Assembly (NCBI RefSeq): GCF_018403265.1
Contig: NZ_BOSI01000001.1
Span: 806,001-870,000 of the forward strand
Origin: Paenibacillus sp. J31TS4
GTDB taxonomy: Bacteria > Bacillota > Bacilli > Paenibacillales > NBRC-103111
Direction of reading: 5' to 3'
Length of the DNA: 64,000 nt
Positions 25,029 through 33,696 of the stretch are shown here, in pieces; positions within the stretch are counted from its first letter, which is position 1; each line of letters begins with the position of its first letter. Position numbers and translations under genes: made by a program. A model generated the notes under the pieces. It did not search any database and was not told the DNA's origin. It saw only the letters and a program-made list of their open reading frames with translations.

Positions 25029-25616
25029 CTATCGGCCGGACCCGCCCGGCGACTCCAGCAGGCCGAGCAGTTCAGCGCGGGCTTCAGGCGGAAAGGAGCC
25101 GGCATCCAGGAGCGCGCTCAGTGCGGCTGTCTGCTCGTCTCCCTGCCGCTTCATCGTCTCGGCAATCCGCTCATAGCGATCGGGCCGCTCCCGCAGCCAG
25201 TTGAAGACCAGCTCATGAGCAAGCGGCATCAGTAGGATCGGCCGGCTGAGGCCGGTCCAGCTGCTCGCATACGGCAGCAGCCGGTTCATGCTGACCTCAT
25301 AGCGGCAGTCCCTCGCCATGACGCGGAAGCCGCCCACCAGCTCCACCGCCATGCCTTCGATAGCAAAATGGACGAGCTCCGAAGCATAGATTGGCGTTTC
25401 GCTGTAGGCGGGCTTGTCCGTCGCGTCAGCGGCGAGAGCTTCGTAGACGAGCTTGGCGCCGGCTTGGTCGGCGTACAGATCCAGATCGCGGGGAGGCCTG
25501 TCCAGCTGCACGTCCTGCAGCAGCAGTCCGCAGCTGCCTCCCACCATCCAGACGGCGTCCGCCCCCTCGAGCCGGTCCGCCACGCTTGCCAGTGCCTTGC
25601 GTATGGCATCCTCCAT
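25029..25616 (-). CDS. Nucleotidyltransferase-fold protein, unknown substrate
   Basis: A 195-residue protein with WMVGGSCGLLLQD followed by PPRDLDLYAD. This GGS...DxD arrangement is that of minimal nucleotidyltransferases, including the antitoxin-like AbiEii and tRNA-nucleotidyltransferase heads. Later sequence shows no known domain. The ATG at 25616 has GGAGGAG upstream; the frame begins eight codons earlier. It sits between two ferredoxin genes with short spacers, so co-transcription is likely, but I see no functional link. Confidence 0.7.
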   Translation of the reverse strand: MEDAIRKALASVADRLEGADAVWMVGGSCGLLLQDVQLDRPPRDLDLYADQAGAKLVYEALAADATDKPAYSETPIYASELVHFAIEGMAVELVGGFRVMARDCRYEVSMNRLLPYASSWTGLSRPILLMPLAHELVFNWLRERPDRYERIAETMKRQGDEQTAALSALLDAGSFPPEARAELLGLLESPGGSGR

Positions 25617-25647
25617 TCCGTCTCCTCCTCTTTCTCGCATCGCTCGG

Positions 25648-25944
25648 TTAAAAATACGGCTTGTTCCTTACTTTCACCGGACCCATCCCGATCACGGCCG
25701 TCTGGCACCCGAGCCGGAAGCCCTCTTCCAGTTCCTCTTCGTCCAGCCGGTCCCATTCCCGGTCGTTCGGCTCGGATAGAAACTCCGCCCCCTCCTCCAC
25801 CAAGCAGCGGCAGCGCGCGCAGGTTCCGCGCGAGCACGAAAATCCCCAATCCACGTCATGCTTAAGAGCCAGCTCCAAGATCGTCATCCCCGTCTCCGGC
25901 TCGACTTCCTTGGTCACCCGGCGTCCCTTTAACTCTATCGTCAA
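25648..25944 (-). CDS. 2Fe-2S ferredoxin
   Basis: A 98-residue ferredoxin with CSRGTCARCRC (C-x5-C-x2-C) and a last cysteine in RLGCQT. MTILELALKHDVDWG precedes the cluster. The start is probably TTG at 25944, 7 bases after GGGGGAG; the frame runs further but lacks a better site. It is a distinct relative of the ferredoxin at 24676-25017. Confidence 0.85.
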   Translation of the reverse strand: MTIELKGRRVTKEVEPETGMTILELALKHDVDWGFSCSRGTCARCRCLVEEGAEFLSEPNDREWDRLDEEELEEGFRLGCQTAVIGMGPVKVRNKPYF

Positions 25945-25976
25945 CCTGTTTCTCCCCCGTTCTATCGATGATGCGG

Positions 25977-26156
25977 TTACATGATGGATACGAGCATATA
26001 CAGCAGAATCGGCAAGAACATCAGGAACGCGATCAACGAGAGAATCGACCGCACCCAGCCGTTTTTGCGCGTCCGTGCGAACGAGATGAGGAGCGAAGCC
26101 ACTACCATCAAGCCGATCGCGATGAACGATGCCCACATTTTATCAAGGCTGCTCAC
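25977..26156 (-). CDS. yphE: Small two-TM membrane protein, DUF2768/YphE-like
   Basis: A 59-residue protein with two hydrophobic helices (about 8-25 and 39-58) joined by the basic loop ARTRKNGWVRS. The GTG at 26156 has GGAAGGGG 8 bases ahead. Length, topology and place between gpsA and the yphF-like gene fit B. subtilis YphE. Confidence 0.7.
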   Translation of the reverse strand: MSSLDKMWASFIAIGLMVVASLLISFARTRKNGWVRSILSLIAFLMFLPILLYMLVSIM

Positions 26157-26329
26157 TTCTGGTACCCCTTCCTTACTCCACGATAATGTCCAACCCAGTA
26201 TACCATTCAAGCTCGCTTTTGTGAAACTTCGCTCCAGCAAACGAACAGCGGCTGCCCGGACGCCGAACGCGGCTGAGACAAGCCCGCCACACGGCGTTCT
26301 TTCACCGGTGTTCTCCCGCTTATTGACGC

Positions 26330-26357
26330 AAAAAAAGGAGCCTGCTCGGCAGGCTCC
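26330..26357 (-). terminator. Terminator of spoVIF
   Basis: GGAGCCTGC and GCAGGCTCC form a 9-bp stem with a 3-base loop, followed on the minus strand by seven T, just past the gene stop. The 170 bases beyond it, to 26157, contain nothing I can name. Confidence 0.85.
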
Positions 26358-26363
26358 CGTCCG

Positions 26364-26642
26364 TTACTTCTTCGTCATCATTTTCATCAGCTGCTCCAGG
26401 TTGCCCGCATTGATCTGGCTGGATTTGACAGCCCGGATGATTTCGTTCACCGTGGACTCCTCCACCTTGATATTAACCAAAGCGGAGACCTGCCGGATCA
26501 GCTGCCTCAGCTGTTCTTCGCTCTGCAGCGTGGAGGGCTTCACCGTTCCGGCCAGCTTGTTAATGTCCTTCTCGGTGACGTTCTTGCCGGTTTTGCTCTT
26601 GACTAGGTTCAGAACGTCCTTTGGCATTTGCTTTCCGCTCAT
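26364..26642 (-). CDS. spoVIF: Stage VI sporulation protein F
   Basis: A 92-residue basic, helical protein. The pattern DVLNLVKSKTGKNVTEKDIN, then LRQLIRQVSALVNI and a C-terminal LMKMMTKK, agrees with SpoVIF (YjcC), a sporulation protein needed for late coat assembly in B. subtilis. No catalytic motif is expected. It has its own terminator and stands just downstream of gpsA. Confidence 0.78.
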   Translation of the reverse strand: MSGKQMPKDVLNLVKSKTGKNVTEKDINKLAGTVKPSTLQSEEQLRQLIRQVSALVNIKVEESTVNEIIRAVKSSQINAGNLEQLMKMMTKK

Positions 26643-26714
26643 CTGCTTACCTCCCTTTACGGCTATTGCGCTGCCATAAAGTATAGTATGAGCGGGGCGT
26701 AATCGGGGTGTGGG

Positions 26715-27761
26715 CTATTCGGGCCAGGCCTCTACCGCTGCGCGAGCGGCTTCCTCCGCCTCGTGCTTCGGCAGCCGATCCATCAGCTCTTCGACGGCGC
26801 TCTTCGGGTCCATCTCCTCGAATAAGACGCGGTACAGCGCCTCGGTAATCGGCATCTCGACGCCGTGCCGGTGCGCAAGGTCCCGCGCCGCTTTGGTGGT
26901 TTTGACGCCTTCCACCACCATACCCATAACGGCAAGCGTCTCCTCCAGCGAATGGCCCTGGCCGATCATATGCCCGGCCCGCCAATTGCGGCTGTGGCGG
27001 CTCGTGCAGGTGACAATCAGGTCGCCGACGCCTGCGAGGCCGGAGAAAGTAAGCGGATTGGCCCCCATAGCCGCACCGAGCCGGGAGATCTCGGCGAGTC
27101 CACGCGTCATGAGTGCGGCCTTGGCGTTGTCGCCATAGCCCAGCCCATCGGACAGGCCGGCACCAAGAGCGATAATATTCTTAAGCGCTCCTCCGAGCTC
27201 CACTCCCAGGACGTCGGGATTCGTGTACACGCGCAGCGAGCTGTTGTTCAGCAGGTCTTGGGCTCGATCGGCCGCAGAACGCTTAACGGCTGCCACGACG
27301 ATGGTCGTCGGAATGCGGCGGACGACCTCCTCCGCATGGCTCGGTCCCGAGATGACGACTATTCGCTCCGAATCGTAGGCGGGCAGCTCTTCGGCAATAA
27401 CCGTCGTCATCCGCTTCAGTGTATCGGCCTCGAAGCCTTTGGCCGCATGCAGCAGCAGGGCGTCCGGAGAGAGGTATGGCTGAATGCGGCCCGCCACCTC
27501 TCGCATGCCCTTGCTCGGAGAGGCGATCAGGACGGCGTCCGCGCCTTTGACGGCTTCCTCCAACGAAGTCGTGGCACGGATTCTCTCGGGTAGCACCGCG
27601 TCCGGCAAAAATCGGCTGTTCGTATGCAGCCTGTTGATCTCCTCCACCTGCTCGGCGTTCCGGGACCACAAGATGACGTCTTGTCCGTTATCGGCCAGCA
27701 CGGAAGCGAGGGCAGTCCCCCAGCTGCCGGCCACCAAAACGGCGGTATGGCGTTTGTTCAT
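26715..27761 (-). CDS. gpsA: Glycerol-3-phosphate dehydrogenase [NAD(P)+]
   Basis: A 348-residue enzyme making sn-glycerol 3-phosphate for phospholipids, the substrate of PlsY encoded upstream. The catalytic region ELGGALKNIIALGAGLSDGL and NAKAALMTRGL is intact. The nucleotide-binding loop reads LVAGSWGTA, where the family normally has LGAGSWGTA, so the first glycine of GxGxxG is valine (residue 10). The gene otherwise looks normal. Confidence 0.96.
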   Translation of the reverse strand: MNKRHTAVLVAGSWGTALASVLADNGQDVILWSRNAEQVEEINRLHTNSRFLPDAVLPERIRATTSLEEAVKGADAVLIASPSKGMREVAGRIQPYLSPDALLLHAAKGFEADTLKRMTTVIAEELPAYDSERIVVISGPSHAEEVVRRIPTTIVVAAVKRSAADRAQDLLNNSSLRVYTNPDVLGVELGGALKNIIALGAGLSDGLGYGDNAKAALMTRGLAEISRLGAAMGANPLTFSGLAGVGDLIVTCTSRHSRNWRAGHMIGQGHSLEETLAVMGMVVEGVKTTKAARDLAHRHGVEMPITEALYRVLFEEMDPKSAVEELMDRLPKHEAEEAARAAVEAWPE

Positions 27762-27797
27762 TCCTGCACACTCCTTCCCTGCAAGTCGTGGAGCCGA

Positions 27798-28388
27798 TCA
27801 GCCCTTTTTGCCGAGCTTGCTTTCGGTCCGGTTAAACAGCTTCACGATATTCGAACGGTGCCTCACAAAAGAAAACACCGCGATAATGAGCGTCGCAATA
27901 AGCAGCTGCCAGGGCCACCCCATGAATGCTATAAAAATAGGCAAAAGGGCGGTAAACAGAAGCGACCCCAGCGAGACGTAGCGGGTCAGGACAATCGAGC
28001 CGATAGCGATGATGCCGGCGAACAGAGCGGGCAGGAAGCAGAGGGTCGCGGTTACGCCAATGGCAGTCGCGATTCCCTTGCCCCCCTTAAACCCAAAGAA
28101 CACCGGCCAGTTGTGTCCGATAATGACGGCAAGTCCGCACAGAATCGGAATCCAAAGATTGTCGCCGCCGACCCAGCGGCCGAGCCAGACGGCCGCGATT
28201 CCTTTCATCACATCGAGTGCGAGAACGGCGATCGCCGGTCCCTTCCCGAGAATGCGAAGCGTGTTGGTCGCTCCTGCATTCCCGCTGCCGTGCTTGCGAA
28301 TGTCGATCCCCTTGAGCAGCTTGCCTGCCAGAAAGCTGAAGCTGATGGAGCCTAACAAATAACTGACCACAATGACGACAAAAGCCAT
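27798..28388 (-). CDS. plsY: Acyl-phosphate:glycerol-3-phosphate acyltransferase
   Basis: A 196-residue polytopic membrane enzyme that makes lysophosphatidate from acyl-phosphate. Conserved loops are SGNAGATNTLR, FGFKGGKGIATAIG and a membrane-embedded GSISFSF. The ATG follows GGGGGAA. It lies between der and gpsA, coupling supply and use of glycerol 3-phosphate. Confidence 0.97.
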   Translation of the reverse strand: MAFVVIVVSYLLGSISFSFLAGKLLKGIDIRKHGSGNAGATNTLRILGKGPAIAVLALDVMKGIAAVWLGRWVGGDNLWIPILCGLAVIIGHNWPVFFGFKGGKGIATAIGVTATLCFLPALFAGIIAIGSIVLTRYVSLGSLLFTALLPIFIAFMGWPWQLLIATLIIAVFSFVRHRSNIVKLFNRTESKLGKKG

Positions 28389-28402
28389 CCGTCCGTTCCC
28401 CC

Positions 28403-29725
28403 TTAGTCCTCCGCCGCTTTTCTACGGGTAAACAAACGCAGCGGCGTCCCTTCGAAATCGAATGCGCCGCGGATTTTGTTCTCCAGATAGCGCTCGTAAG
28501 AGAAATGCATCATCTCCGGGTCGTTCACGAACAGAACGAAGGTCGGGGGCTTGACGGCTACCTGCGTAGCATAATTGATGCGCAGCCGTCTGCCTTTGTC
28601 CGTCGGCGGCGGGTTGACGGCCACGGCGTCGGCGATCAGGTCGTTCAAAATCGAGGTGGTTACGCGCAGCGCATGATTCTCGGCCACCTGATCGACAACC
28701 GGCAGCAGCTTCTGCAGCCGCTGCTTCGTCTTGGCCGATACGAAGACGACCGGCGCGTAGGTCATGAAGAGGAAATGGTCGCGGATCTTCTGCGTGAACT
28801 GGTGCATGGTCTTGTCGTCTTTCTCGACTACGTCCCATTTGTTCACGACGAACAGGCTCGCCTTGCCCGCTTCGTGTGCGAAGCCGGCGATATGCTTATC
28901 CTGCTCAATGATCCCTTCTTCTCCATTAATGACGATCAAGACGACGTCCGCGCGCTCGATCGCCTTCATCGCCCGCATGACGCTATACTTCTCGGTCGTC
29001 TCGTAGACCTTGCCGCGCTTGCGCATGCCGGCGGTGTCAATGAGCACATACTTCTGCCCGTCGCGCTCGAACGGGGTATCGATCGCATCCCGGGTCGTGC
29101 CCGCGACATCGCTGACGATGACGCGCTCTTCTCCCAGAATCGCGTTGACGAGCGACGATTTGCCCACGTTCGGCCGGCCGATCAGCGCCACCTTGATGAC
29201 ATCCTCGCCGTACTCGTCCTCCCCCTCCTCGGGGAAGTGCTCGGCTGCGGCTTCGAGCATGTCGCCGATCCCGATGCCGTGCGCGCCGGAGACGGCGATC
29301 GGCTCCCCGATGCCGAGGCTGTAGAACTCATACAAGTCCTCCTGCCTCTTCAGGTTGTCCACTTTGTTCACCGCCAGAACGATGGGTTTGCCCGATTTGA
29401 AGAGAATGCTAGCGATCTCCTCGTCGGCCGGCGTAATGCCTGCCTTGGCGTCTACCATGAAGATGATGACGTCCGCTTCCTCGATCGCGAGCTCCGCCTG
29501 GACGCGGACGGAACGGAGAATGACGTCTTCTCCGTCTATCTCGATGCCTCCCGTATCAATCACACTATACGTGCGGTTCAACCATTCACCGGTCCCGTAC
29601 AATCGATCTCTAGTTATGCCTGGTTTGTCTTCCACGATGGCCAGCCTGTCCCCGATCAGTCGGTTGAAGATAGTCGACTTGCCGACATTCGGGCGGCCAA
29701 CGATGGCAATGACGGGTCTTGCCAT
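28403..29725 (-). CDS. der: Ribosome-assembly GTPase Der (EngA)
   Basis: A 440-residue protein with two tandem GTPase domains and a C-terminal KH-like domain. GRPNVGKS occurs at 10-17 and 183-190, with DTGG/DTAG, NKVD and NKWD. It acts in 50S subunit maturation. A GTG at 29734 is in frame but touches the AGGGAG site; the ATG at 29725 is 8 bases away and gives the standard start [13 protein letters not shown]. Confidence 0.98.
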   Translation of the reverse strand: MARPVIAIVGRPNVGKSTIFNRLIGDRLAIVEDKPGITRDRLYGTGEWLNRTYSVIDTGGIEIDGEDVILRSVRVQAELAIEEADVIIFMVDAKAGITPADEEIASILFKSGKPIVLAVNKVDNLKRQEDLYEFYSLGIGEPIAVSGAHGIGIGDMLEAAAEHFPEEGEDEYGEDVIKVALIGRPNVGKSSLVNAILGEERVIVSDVAGTTRDAIDTPFERDGQKYVLIDTAGMRKRGKVYETTEKYSVMRAMKAIERADVVLIVINGEEGIIEQDKHIAGFAHEAGKASLFVVNKWDVVEKDDKTMHQFTQKIRDHFLFMTYAPVVFVSAKTKQRLQKLLPVVDQVAENHALRVTTSILNDLIADAVAVNPPPTDKGRRLRINYATQVAVKPPTFVLFVNDPEMMHFSYERYLENKIRGAFDFEGTPLRLFTRRKAAED

Positions 29726-29856
29726 TCCATCCACTCCCTGTACGTACGATTCTTTGCCAATTCAGTCCATGCTTCATCATAGCAAAATAACCGGCAGAAG
29801 TGAAGAAGGAGAGCGGGTGGTCTGCTTTCACAGGAAGCCCCTTCCCTCCACTCCGG

Positions 29857-30039
29857 TCAGTGCTTGACGAGGATCATCGTCCCATTGCCCAAATCGTGGG
29901 CCATCGCATCCAGAATCTTTTCCAGCCGAAACGAGAGCGTCTCCTTCTCTTCTTCCCCGTCCGCGACGAAGACGGGAACGCCGCCGCCGACGTGCTTGCC
30001 CGAGGTCGTGACGACCGCCATCACCCGCAAATCTCCCAT
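29857..30039 (-). CDS. Small capping-type partner of the YIEGIA protein
   Basis: A 60-residue protein beginning MGDLRVMAVVTTSGKHVGGG. In spore-formers a short protein of this kind is usually encoded beside YIEGIA proteins, and I recall it being described as a capping complex subunit for YIEGIA. Its gene follows the YIEGIA gene on the same strand, with GGGAGGG before the ATG. The molecular role is unknown. Confidence 0.65.
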   Translation of the reverse strand: MGDLRVMAVVTTSGKHVGGGVPVFVADGEEEKETLSFRLEKILDAMAHDLGNGTMILVKH

Positions 30040-30085
30040 GCTAACTCCCTCCCTTCGCTATCGTTCCTGCAGCCGCTTCCTCCCG

Positions 30086-30976
30086 TTATCTGCCTGGTGC
30101 TTCCGAGGGCAGCTTGACCGCATTCTCCAGCAGGGGAACTCGCCGGAACACCTGGCAGGCGAAATCCGGATCCTGGTTCAGCGGCAGGAGAAAGACGCCG
30201 AGCCGGCCGTCCTTCAGATCGAGCTTGGCGAGCGGCGTGAGCGAGGGCTCCCCTTCGTCCCGGTAGATGCCGAGAATAACGGACATGTCGTGCAGCATTG
30301 CCTGCCGCTGCCCCGGGTTCGCGAGCGTAGCCCGGCAGTTCGCATTCTTGGGAGTGGCCACCAGCCCCAGCCCCCGTTCCCGGATAATGTCCCGACTGCT
30401 TTGGAGGCCGATGTTCATGATGTAGATATCGCCGACATACAGGTCGGCCCCTTCCATTCTTACTTCTGCCGGCCGGATGTCGGCGATGCCACCGAGCGAT
30501 TTGCCGGATTTGAAGTGCCAGCTGACTAGTACGGCAATGATGCCGACCAACGCTCCCCAATACCAGGCAAACAGAACACAGAACATCGTCGTTAGACACG
30601 CCGTTAGGATCGATAGGTAATTGCGCCCCTCGAACACCATGGCGATTCCTTCGATATAGGAGACGCCGCGGGGGACAAGCTCCTTGGTATCCAGTTTCGT
30701 GAGCGTCTCCCGTTCCATGCTTCGGACATCGCGGAACTGCTGGGCCGCAAGCGAGAGGAACGTGACGGCCGTGTACTGCTTCTCAAGAATGGACGGGACG
30801 ACGAGTGCTCCCAGGCCGGCTGCGATGACGCCAAGCGAGAGATGAATGATCCGCCCGTGCGGGTAAGTCGGGTATTGGCGGTAATCGGTCTGCAGCATGA
30901 CGAGCCGCGACAAGAACCCGAACAGGACGCCGATTCCGACGCCTACGGTATAGGGGTGATTCAGCAGCGCTTGCAT
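30086..30976 (-). CDS. yphB: YIEGIA-domain membrane protein (YphB-like)
   Basis: A 296-residue protein with the diagnostic string SYIEGIAMVFEGRNYLSILT near residues 106-125. Hydrophobic segments at about 9-29, 45-65 and 123-150 suggest three or four membrane helices, followed by a soluble C-terminal half. B. subtilis has its YIEGIA protein at the same place, upstream of der. It is associated with sporulating Bacillota; a biochemical role cannot be seen here. The ATG is one base after the yphA-like stop. Confidence 0.85.
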   Translation of the reverse strand: MQALLNHPYTVGVGIGVLFGFLSRLVMLQTDYRQYPTYPHGRIIHLSLGVIAAGLGALVVPSILEKQYTAVTFLSLAAQQFRDVRSMERETLTKLDTKELVPRGVSYIEGIAMVFEGRNYLSILTACLTTMFCVLFAWYWGALVGIIAVLVSWHFKSGKSLGGIADIRPAEVRMEGADLYVGDIYIMNIGLQSSRDIIRERGLGLVATPKNANCRATLANPGQRQAMLHDMSVILGIYRDEGEPSLTPLAKLDLKDGRLGVFLLPLNQDPDFACQVFRRVPLLENAVKLPSEAPGR

Positions 30977-30977
30977 C

Positions 30978-31595
30978 CTAGTCCCTCGCTTTCTTGCGCC
31001 TGGCCGCCAGTCGGCCGGCTTTGTCTCGGACCATTCGCGCCGCAGCGGCCAGCAGAATCGTAGTCAGCCGTGTCACGACGAGATACACCCACCAGCGGTC
31101 CTGCCACACGCCGTAGCCGAGCGCGGCTGCTCCCGAATTCGCGTATTGATGGAGAAGGGCTTCCGTCAGAACCGCGAGCGACAGGACGCCGATCTGCGGG
31201 AGCGGCTTTCGGTACAGACAGAAGATCAGAAGCGCCAGCCAGCACGTCAAAAATCCGTCTGGGCTCGGCAGGAGCATCGGCGCTCCTTCGGCAAGCGAGT
31301 GGACGAGAAAGCCAAACAGGCCGACCATGACCCCGCTTGCGAGCAGCTGGGCGCCGTCCATCGGCTTCCTCTGCCTGGCTGCCGCCCAGACCGAGATGCC
31401 CGCCAGCAGCAGCAGGGTACCATTCACCGGCCACCCTCCGATCGGTACTTGGACGAAAGAGAGTGCTATCCATCCGGTCGCGAACGCCACAAGGCCTCGT
31501 CCGGATATAGATCCGAACAAGAGCGGCTTCCACCCACTGGCCAGTAGAATGAGCGTCATGCCCATGACGACGATTGATGCGTATCCTGCGTTCAT
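30978..31595 (-). CDS. yphA: Polytopic membrane protein, YphA-like
   Basis: A 205-residue protein with about six hydrophobic stretches and a strongly basic C-terminal tail (AGRLAARRKKARD). No catalytic motif is visible. It precedes the YIEGIA gene and follows the rpsA-like gene, as yphA does in B. subtilis. The ATG at 31595 follows GGGGAGG; the frame extends 17 codons upstream without a better start. Confidence 0.75.
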   Translation of the reverse strand: MNAGYASIVVMGMTLILLASGWKPLLFGSISGRGLVAFATGWIALSFVQVPIGGWPVNGTLLLLAGISVWAAARQRKPMDGAQLLASGVMVGLFGFLVHSLAEGAPMLLPSPDGFLTCWLALLIFCLYRKPLPQIGVLSLAVLTEALLHQYANSGAAALGYGVWQDRWWVYLVVTRLTTILLAAAARMVRDKAGRLAARRKKARD

Positions 31596-31703
31596 GCTTC
31601 CTCCCCACCTGCCCTGGCATTCGTTCCCGGTTAGTATGGATCGCATCGCTCCGTCTCATGCGAATCTGCCTGCTCTGCCTCCTCCTGCCGACCGGCATGC
31701 CAA

Positions 31704-31735
31704 CAAAAAAAGCGGATTCCCGGAGGAATCCGCTT
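31704..31735 (-). terminator. Terminator of the rpsA-like gene
   Basis: AAGCGGATTCC and GGAATCCGCTT form an 11-bp stem with a 4-base loop and a run of seven T on the minus strand, 15 bases past the stop. Confidence 0.88.
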
Positions 31736-31749
31736 GTTACGCTAAGGTC

Positions 31750-33000
31750 TTACTTGAATTTGCTCAGCTTGTCGCCGAACAGCTCGCCAAGCGTCTGGCT
31801 GAGCTTCTGGTTCGGCTGGGCCACATAGTCGCCGTGGTTGTTGTCCTTCTCACGGCGGGAAGTTCTCTCCGGACGGGCCGGTGCGGCAGGAGCATCTTCG
31901 GTTTCCTTGATGCTCAGGCTGACGCGCTTCTCAGCCGGGTTCAGGTCGAGAATCTTCACGTTGACTTCCTGGCCTTCTTCCAGCACTTCATGCGGAGTGC
32001 CGATATGACGATGAGCGATCTGGGAAATATGAACCAGACCTTCTACGCCAGGGGCGATCTCCACGAATGCGCCGAAGCTAACGAGACGCTTCACGGTACC
32101 CGGTACGATAGCTCCGATCTCGAACTTGTCGCCCAGCTGCTCCCACGGACCTGGCTGAGCGGCCTTGATGCTGAGGCTGATGCGTTCGTTCTCCGGATCG
32201 AGCTTCAGCACCTTCACCTTCACCTGGTCGCCTTCCTTGACGACTTCGGAAGCTTGCTCGACATGATGCCAAGCCATCTCGGAGATGTGCACGAGGCCAT
32301 CGATGCCGCCGATATCAACGAATGCGCCGAACGGAGTCAGGCGCTGAACGGTACCCTCGATCACCTGTCCGATCTCAAGCTTGTTCATGATATCCTTCTT
32401 GTTCGCTTCGTAATCTTCGTCCAGTACGTCCTTCTGGGAGAGGATGACCTTGTTCTTCTCGCGGTCGAGCTCCTTCACCTTCAGGCGCAGCGTACGTCCT
32501 TTGTAGTCGCTGAAGTCCTCAACGAAATGACGCTCCACCATGGAAGCCGGAATGAAGCCGCGCAGACCCACGTCAACGACAAGACCGCCTTTGACGACGT
32601 CGGCTACCTTAGCTTCGATCGTTTCGTTGTTGTCCATCTTGCTTTGCAGATCGTCCCATGCGTTCTCGCTGTCGATCGCGCGCTTGGACAGAACGAGCTT
32701 TTCTTTCTCGTCGTCAATGGTGACAACCTTCAGCTCGATTTCCTGGCCAACCTCAACGATGTCCGACGCATTGTTGATGGCGACGGAAGACAGCTCGCGC
32801 AGCGGGATGATCCCGTCGTATTTGTAGCTGACATCCACGAAAGCCTGGTCGTTGTCGACCTTGACAATCTTGCCTTTCACGGTGTCGCCCTTTTTAAGAG
32901 CCGTTACGTTCGCGTAATCCGCTTGCTCAGCGGACTCCGCACCTGCGGCATTGATCTCCGTTTCAGGAGTGGTTTCTTGCATTTTGGACTCTTCAGACAT
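31750..33000 (-). CDS. rpsA: S1-domain RNA-binding protein (RpsA/YpfD-like)
   Basis: A 416-residue protein with four S1 repeats at about 34-105, 120-190, 208-278 and 293-365. The last two show the usual FGAFVDI and GLVHISE strings. The N-terminus is acidic and the C-terminus charged. It corresponds to B. subtilis YpfD, not the six-repeat S1 of E. coli. Its ribosomal role in Gram-positives is debated. The ATG at 33000 is 9 bases from GGAGG; a TTG at 33006 is too close to it. Confidence 0.95.
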   Translation of the reverse strand: MSEESKMQETTPETEINAAGAESAEQADYANVTALKKGDTVKGKIVKVDNDQAFVDVSYKYDGIIPLRELSSVAINNASDIVEVGQEIELKVVTIDDEKEKLVLSKRAIDSENAWDDLQSKMDNNETIEAKVADVVKGGLVVDVGLRGFIPASMVERHFVEDFSDYKGRTLRLKVKELDREKNKVILSQKDVLDEDYEANKKDIMNKLEIGQVIEGTVQRLTPFGAFVDIGGIDGLVHISEMAWHHVEQASEVVKEGDQVKVKVLKLDPENERISLSIKAAQPGPWEQLGDKFEIGAIVPGTVKRLVSFGAFVEIAPGVEGLVHISQIAHRHIGTPHEVLEEGQEVNVKILDLNPAEKRVSLSIKETEDAPAAPARPERTSRREKDNNHGDYVAQPNQKLSQTLGELFGDKLSKFK

Positions 33001-33080
33001 TGTCAATAACCTCCTCGTTTACCAACCCATTTATGTAAGGATGGGCATAATCGGCATGGTAAGCACAACTTTATAATTCC

Positions 33081-33109
33081 AAGATACCATGTCCATGCAG
33101 ATCAATCAA
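33081..33109 (-). promoter_or_regulatory. Candidate promoter of the rpsA-like gene
   Basis: On the minus strand TTGATT (33109-33104) and TATCTT (33086-33081) are 17 bases apart. The -35 overlaps the plsC stop. Each hexamer matches 4 of 6 bases. Confidence 0.35.
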
Positions 33110-33696
33110 TTTTTCCGGTCGTTTTTATGTTCCGCGACCATCGCTCGAATCGTCTGCATGATGGCTTCGGTTGCCGCCTCCAATTGATCGGAGCCGCCTT
33201 CCTTATAAGGGCTAAGATCAATCGGCTTTCCGTAGTATACCCTCATCTTGCGGAACAGGGTGTAGTCCCCGACGACCGCCACCGGAATGACGGTAGCGTT
33301 GGATTTGAGGGCCAGCATGGATGCGCCCTTCTTCCCCATTCCGCCGGGATTTTTACGGGTTCCCTCCGGAAAGATGCCCATCACGTGGTTGTTTTTCAGC
33401 AGTCCAATCGCATTGCGGATGGATTCTTTGCTAACGCCGCCGCGCTTGACGGGGAAGGCGCCGAGCTGTTTGATGAGCCAGCCGAAGCCGGGAATGCGGA
33501 ACAGCTCTTCCTTGGCCATATAATGCACCTTCCGGTCGAGCGGTATACCGACAACGGGCGGATCCTTCAGGCTGATATGATTCGCACATAAAATGACGGG
33601 GCCGTCGGCCGGGATGTTCTCCAAACCCTTGACTTCCAAGCGGTACAGCAGACCGAAGTACACGCGCAAGATAAAACGGACGATCCTGTAGATCAT
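33106..33696 (-). CDS. plsC: 1-acyl-sn-glycerol-3-phosphate acyltransferase
   Basis: A 196-residue membrane-associated acyltransferase that makes phosphatidic acid. The HX4D motif appears in NHISLKDP, and FPEGTR is the second conserved block. A hydrophobic N-terminus anchors it. The ATG at 33696 overlaps the cmk stop (ATGA). Confidence 0.94.
   Translation of the reverse strand: MIYRIVRFILRVYFGLLYRLEVKGLENIPADGPVILCANHISLKDPPVVGIPLDRKVHYMAKEELFRIPGFGWLIKQLGAFPVKRGGVSKESIRNAIGLLKNNHVMGIFPEGTRKNPGGMGKKGASMLALKSNATVIPVAVVGDYTLFRKMRVYYGKPIDLSPYKEGGSDQLEAATEAIMQTIRAMVAEHKNDRKN

Noticed and set aside
31327-33009. A 560-codon plus-strand frame opposite the rpsA-like and yphA-like genes
   Set aside because: Shadow of genes with clear S1 repeats; the composition is unlike a real protein.
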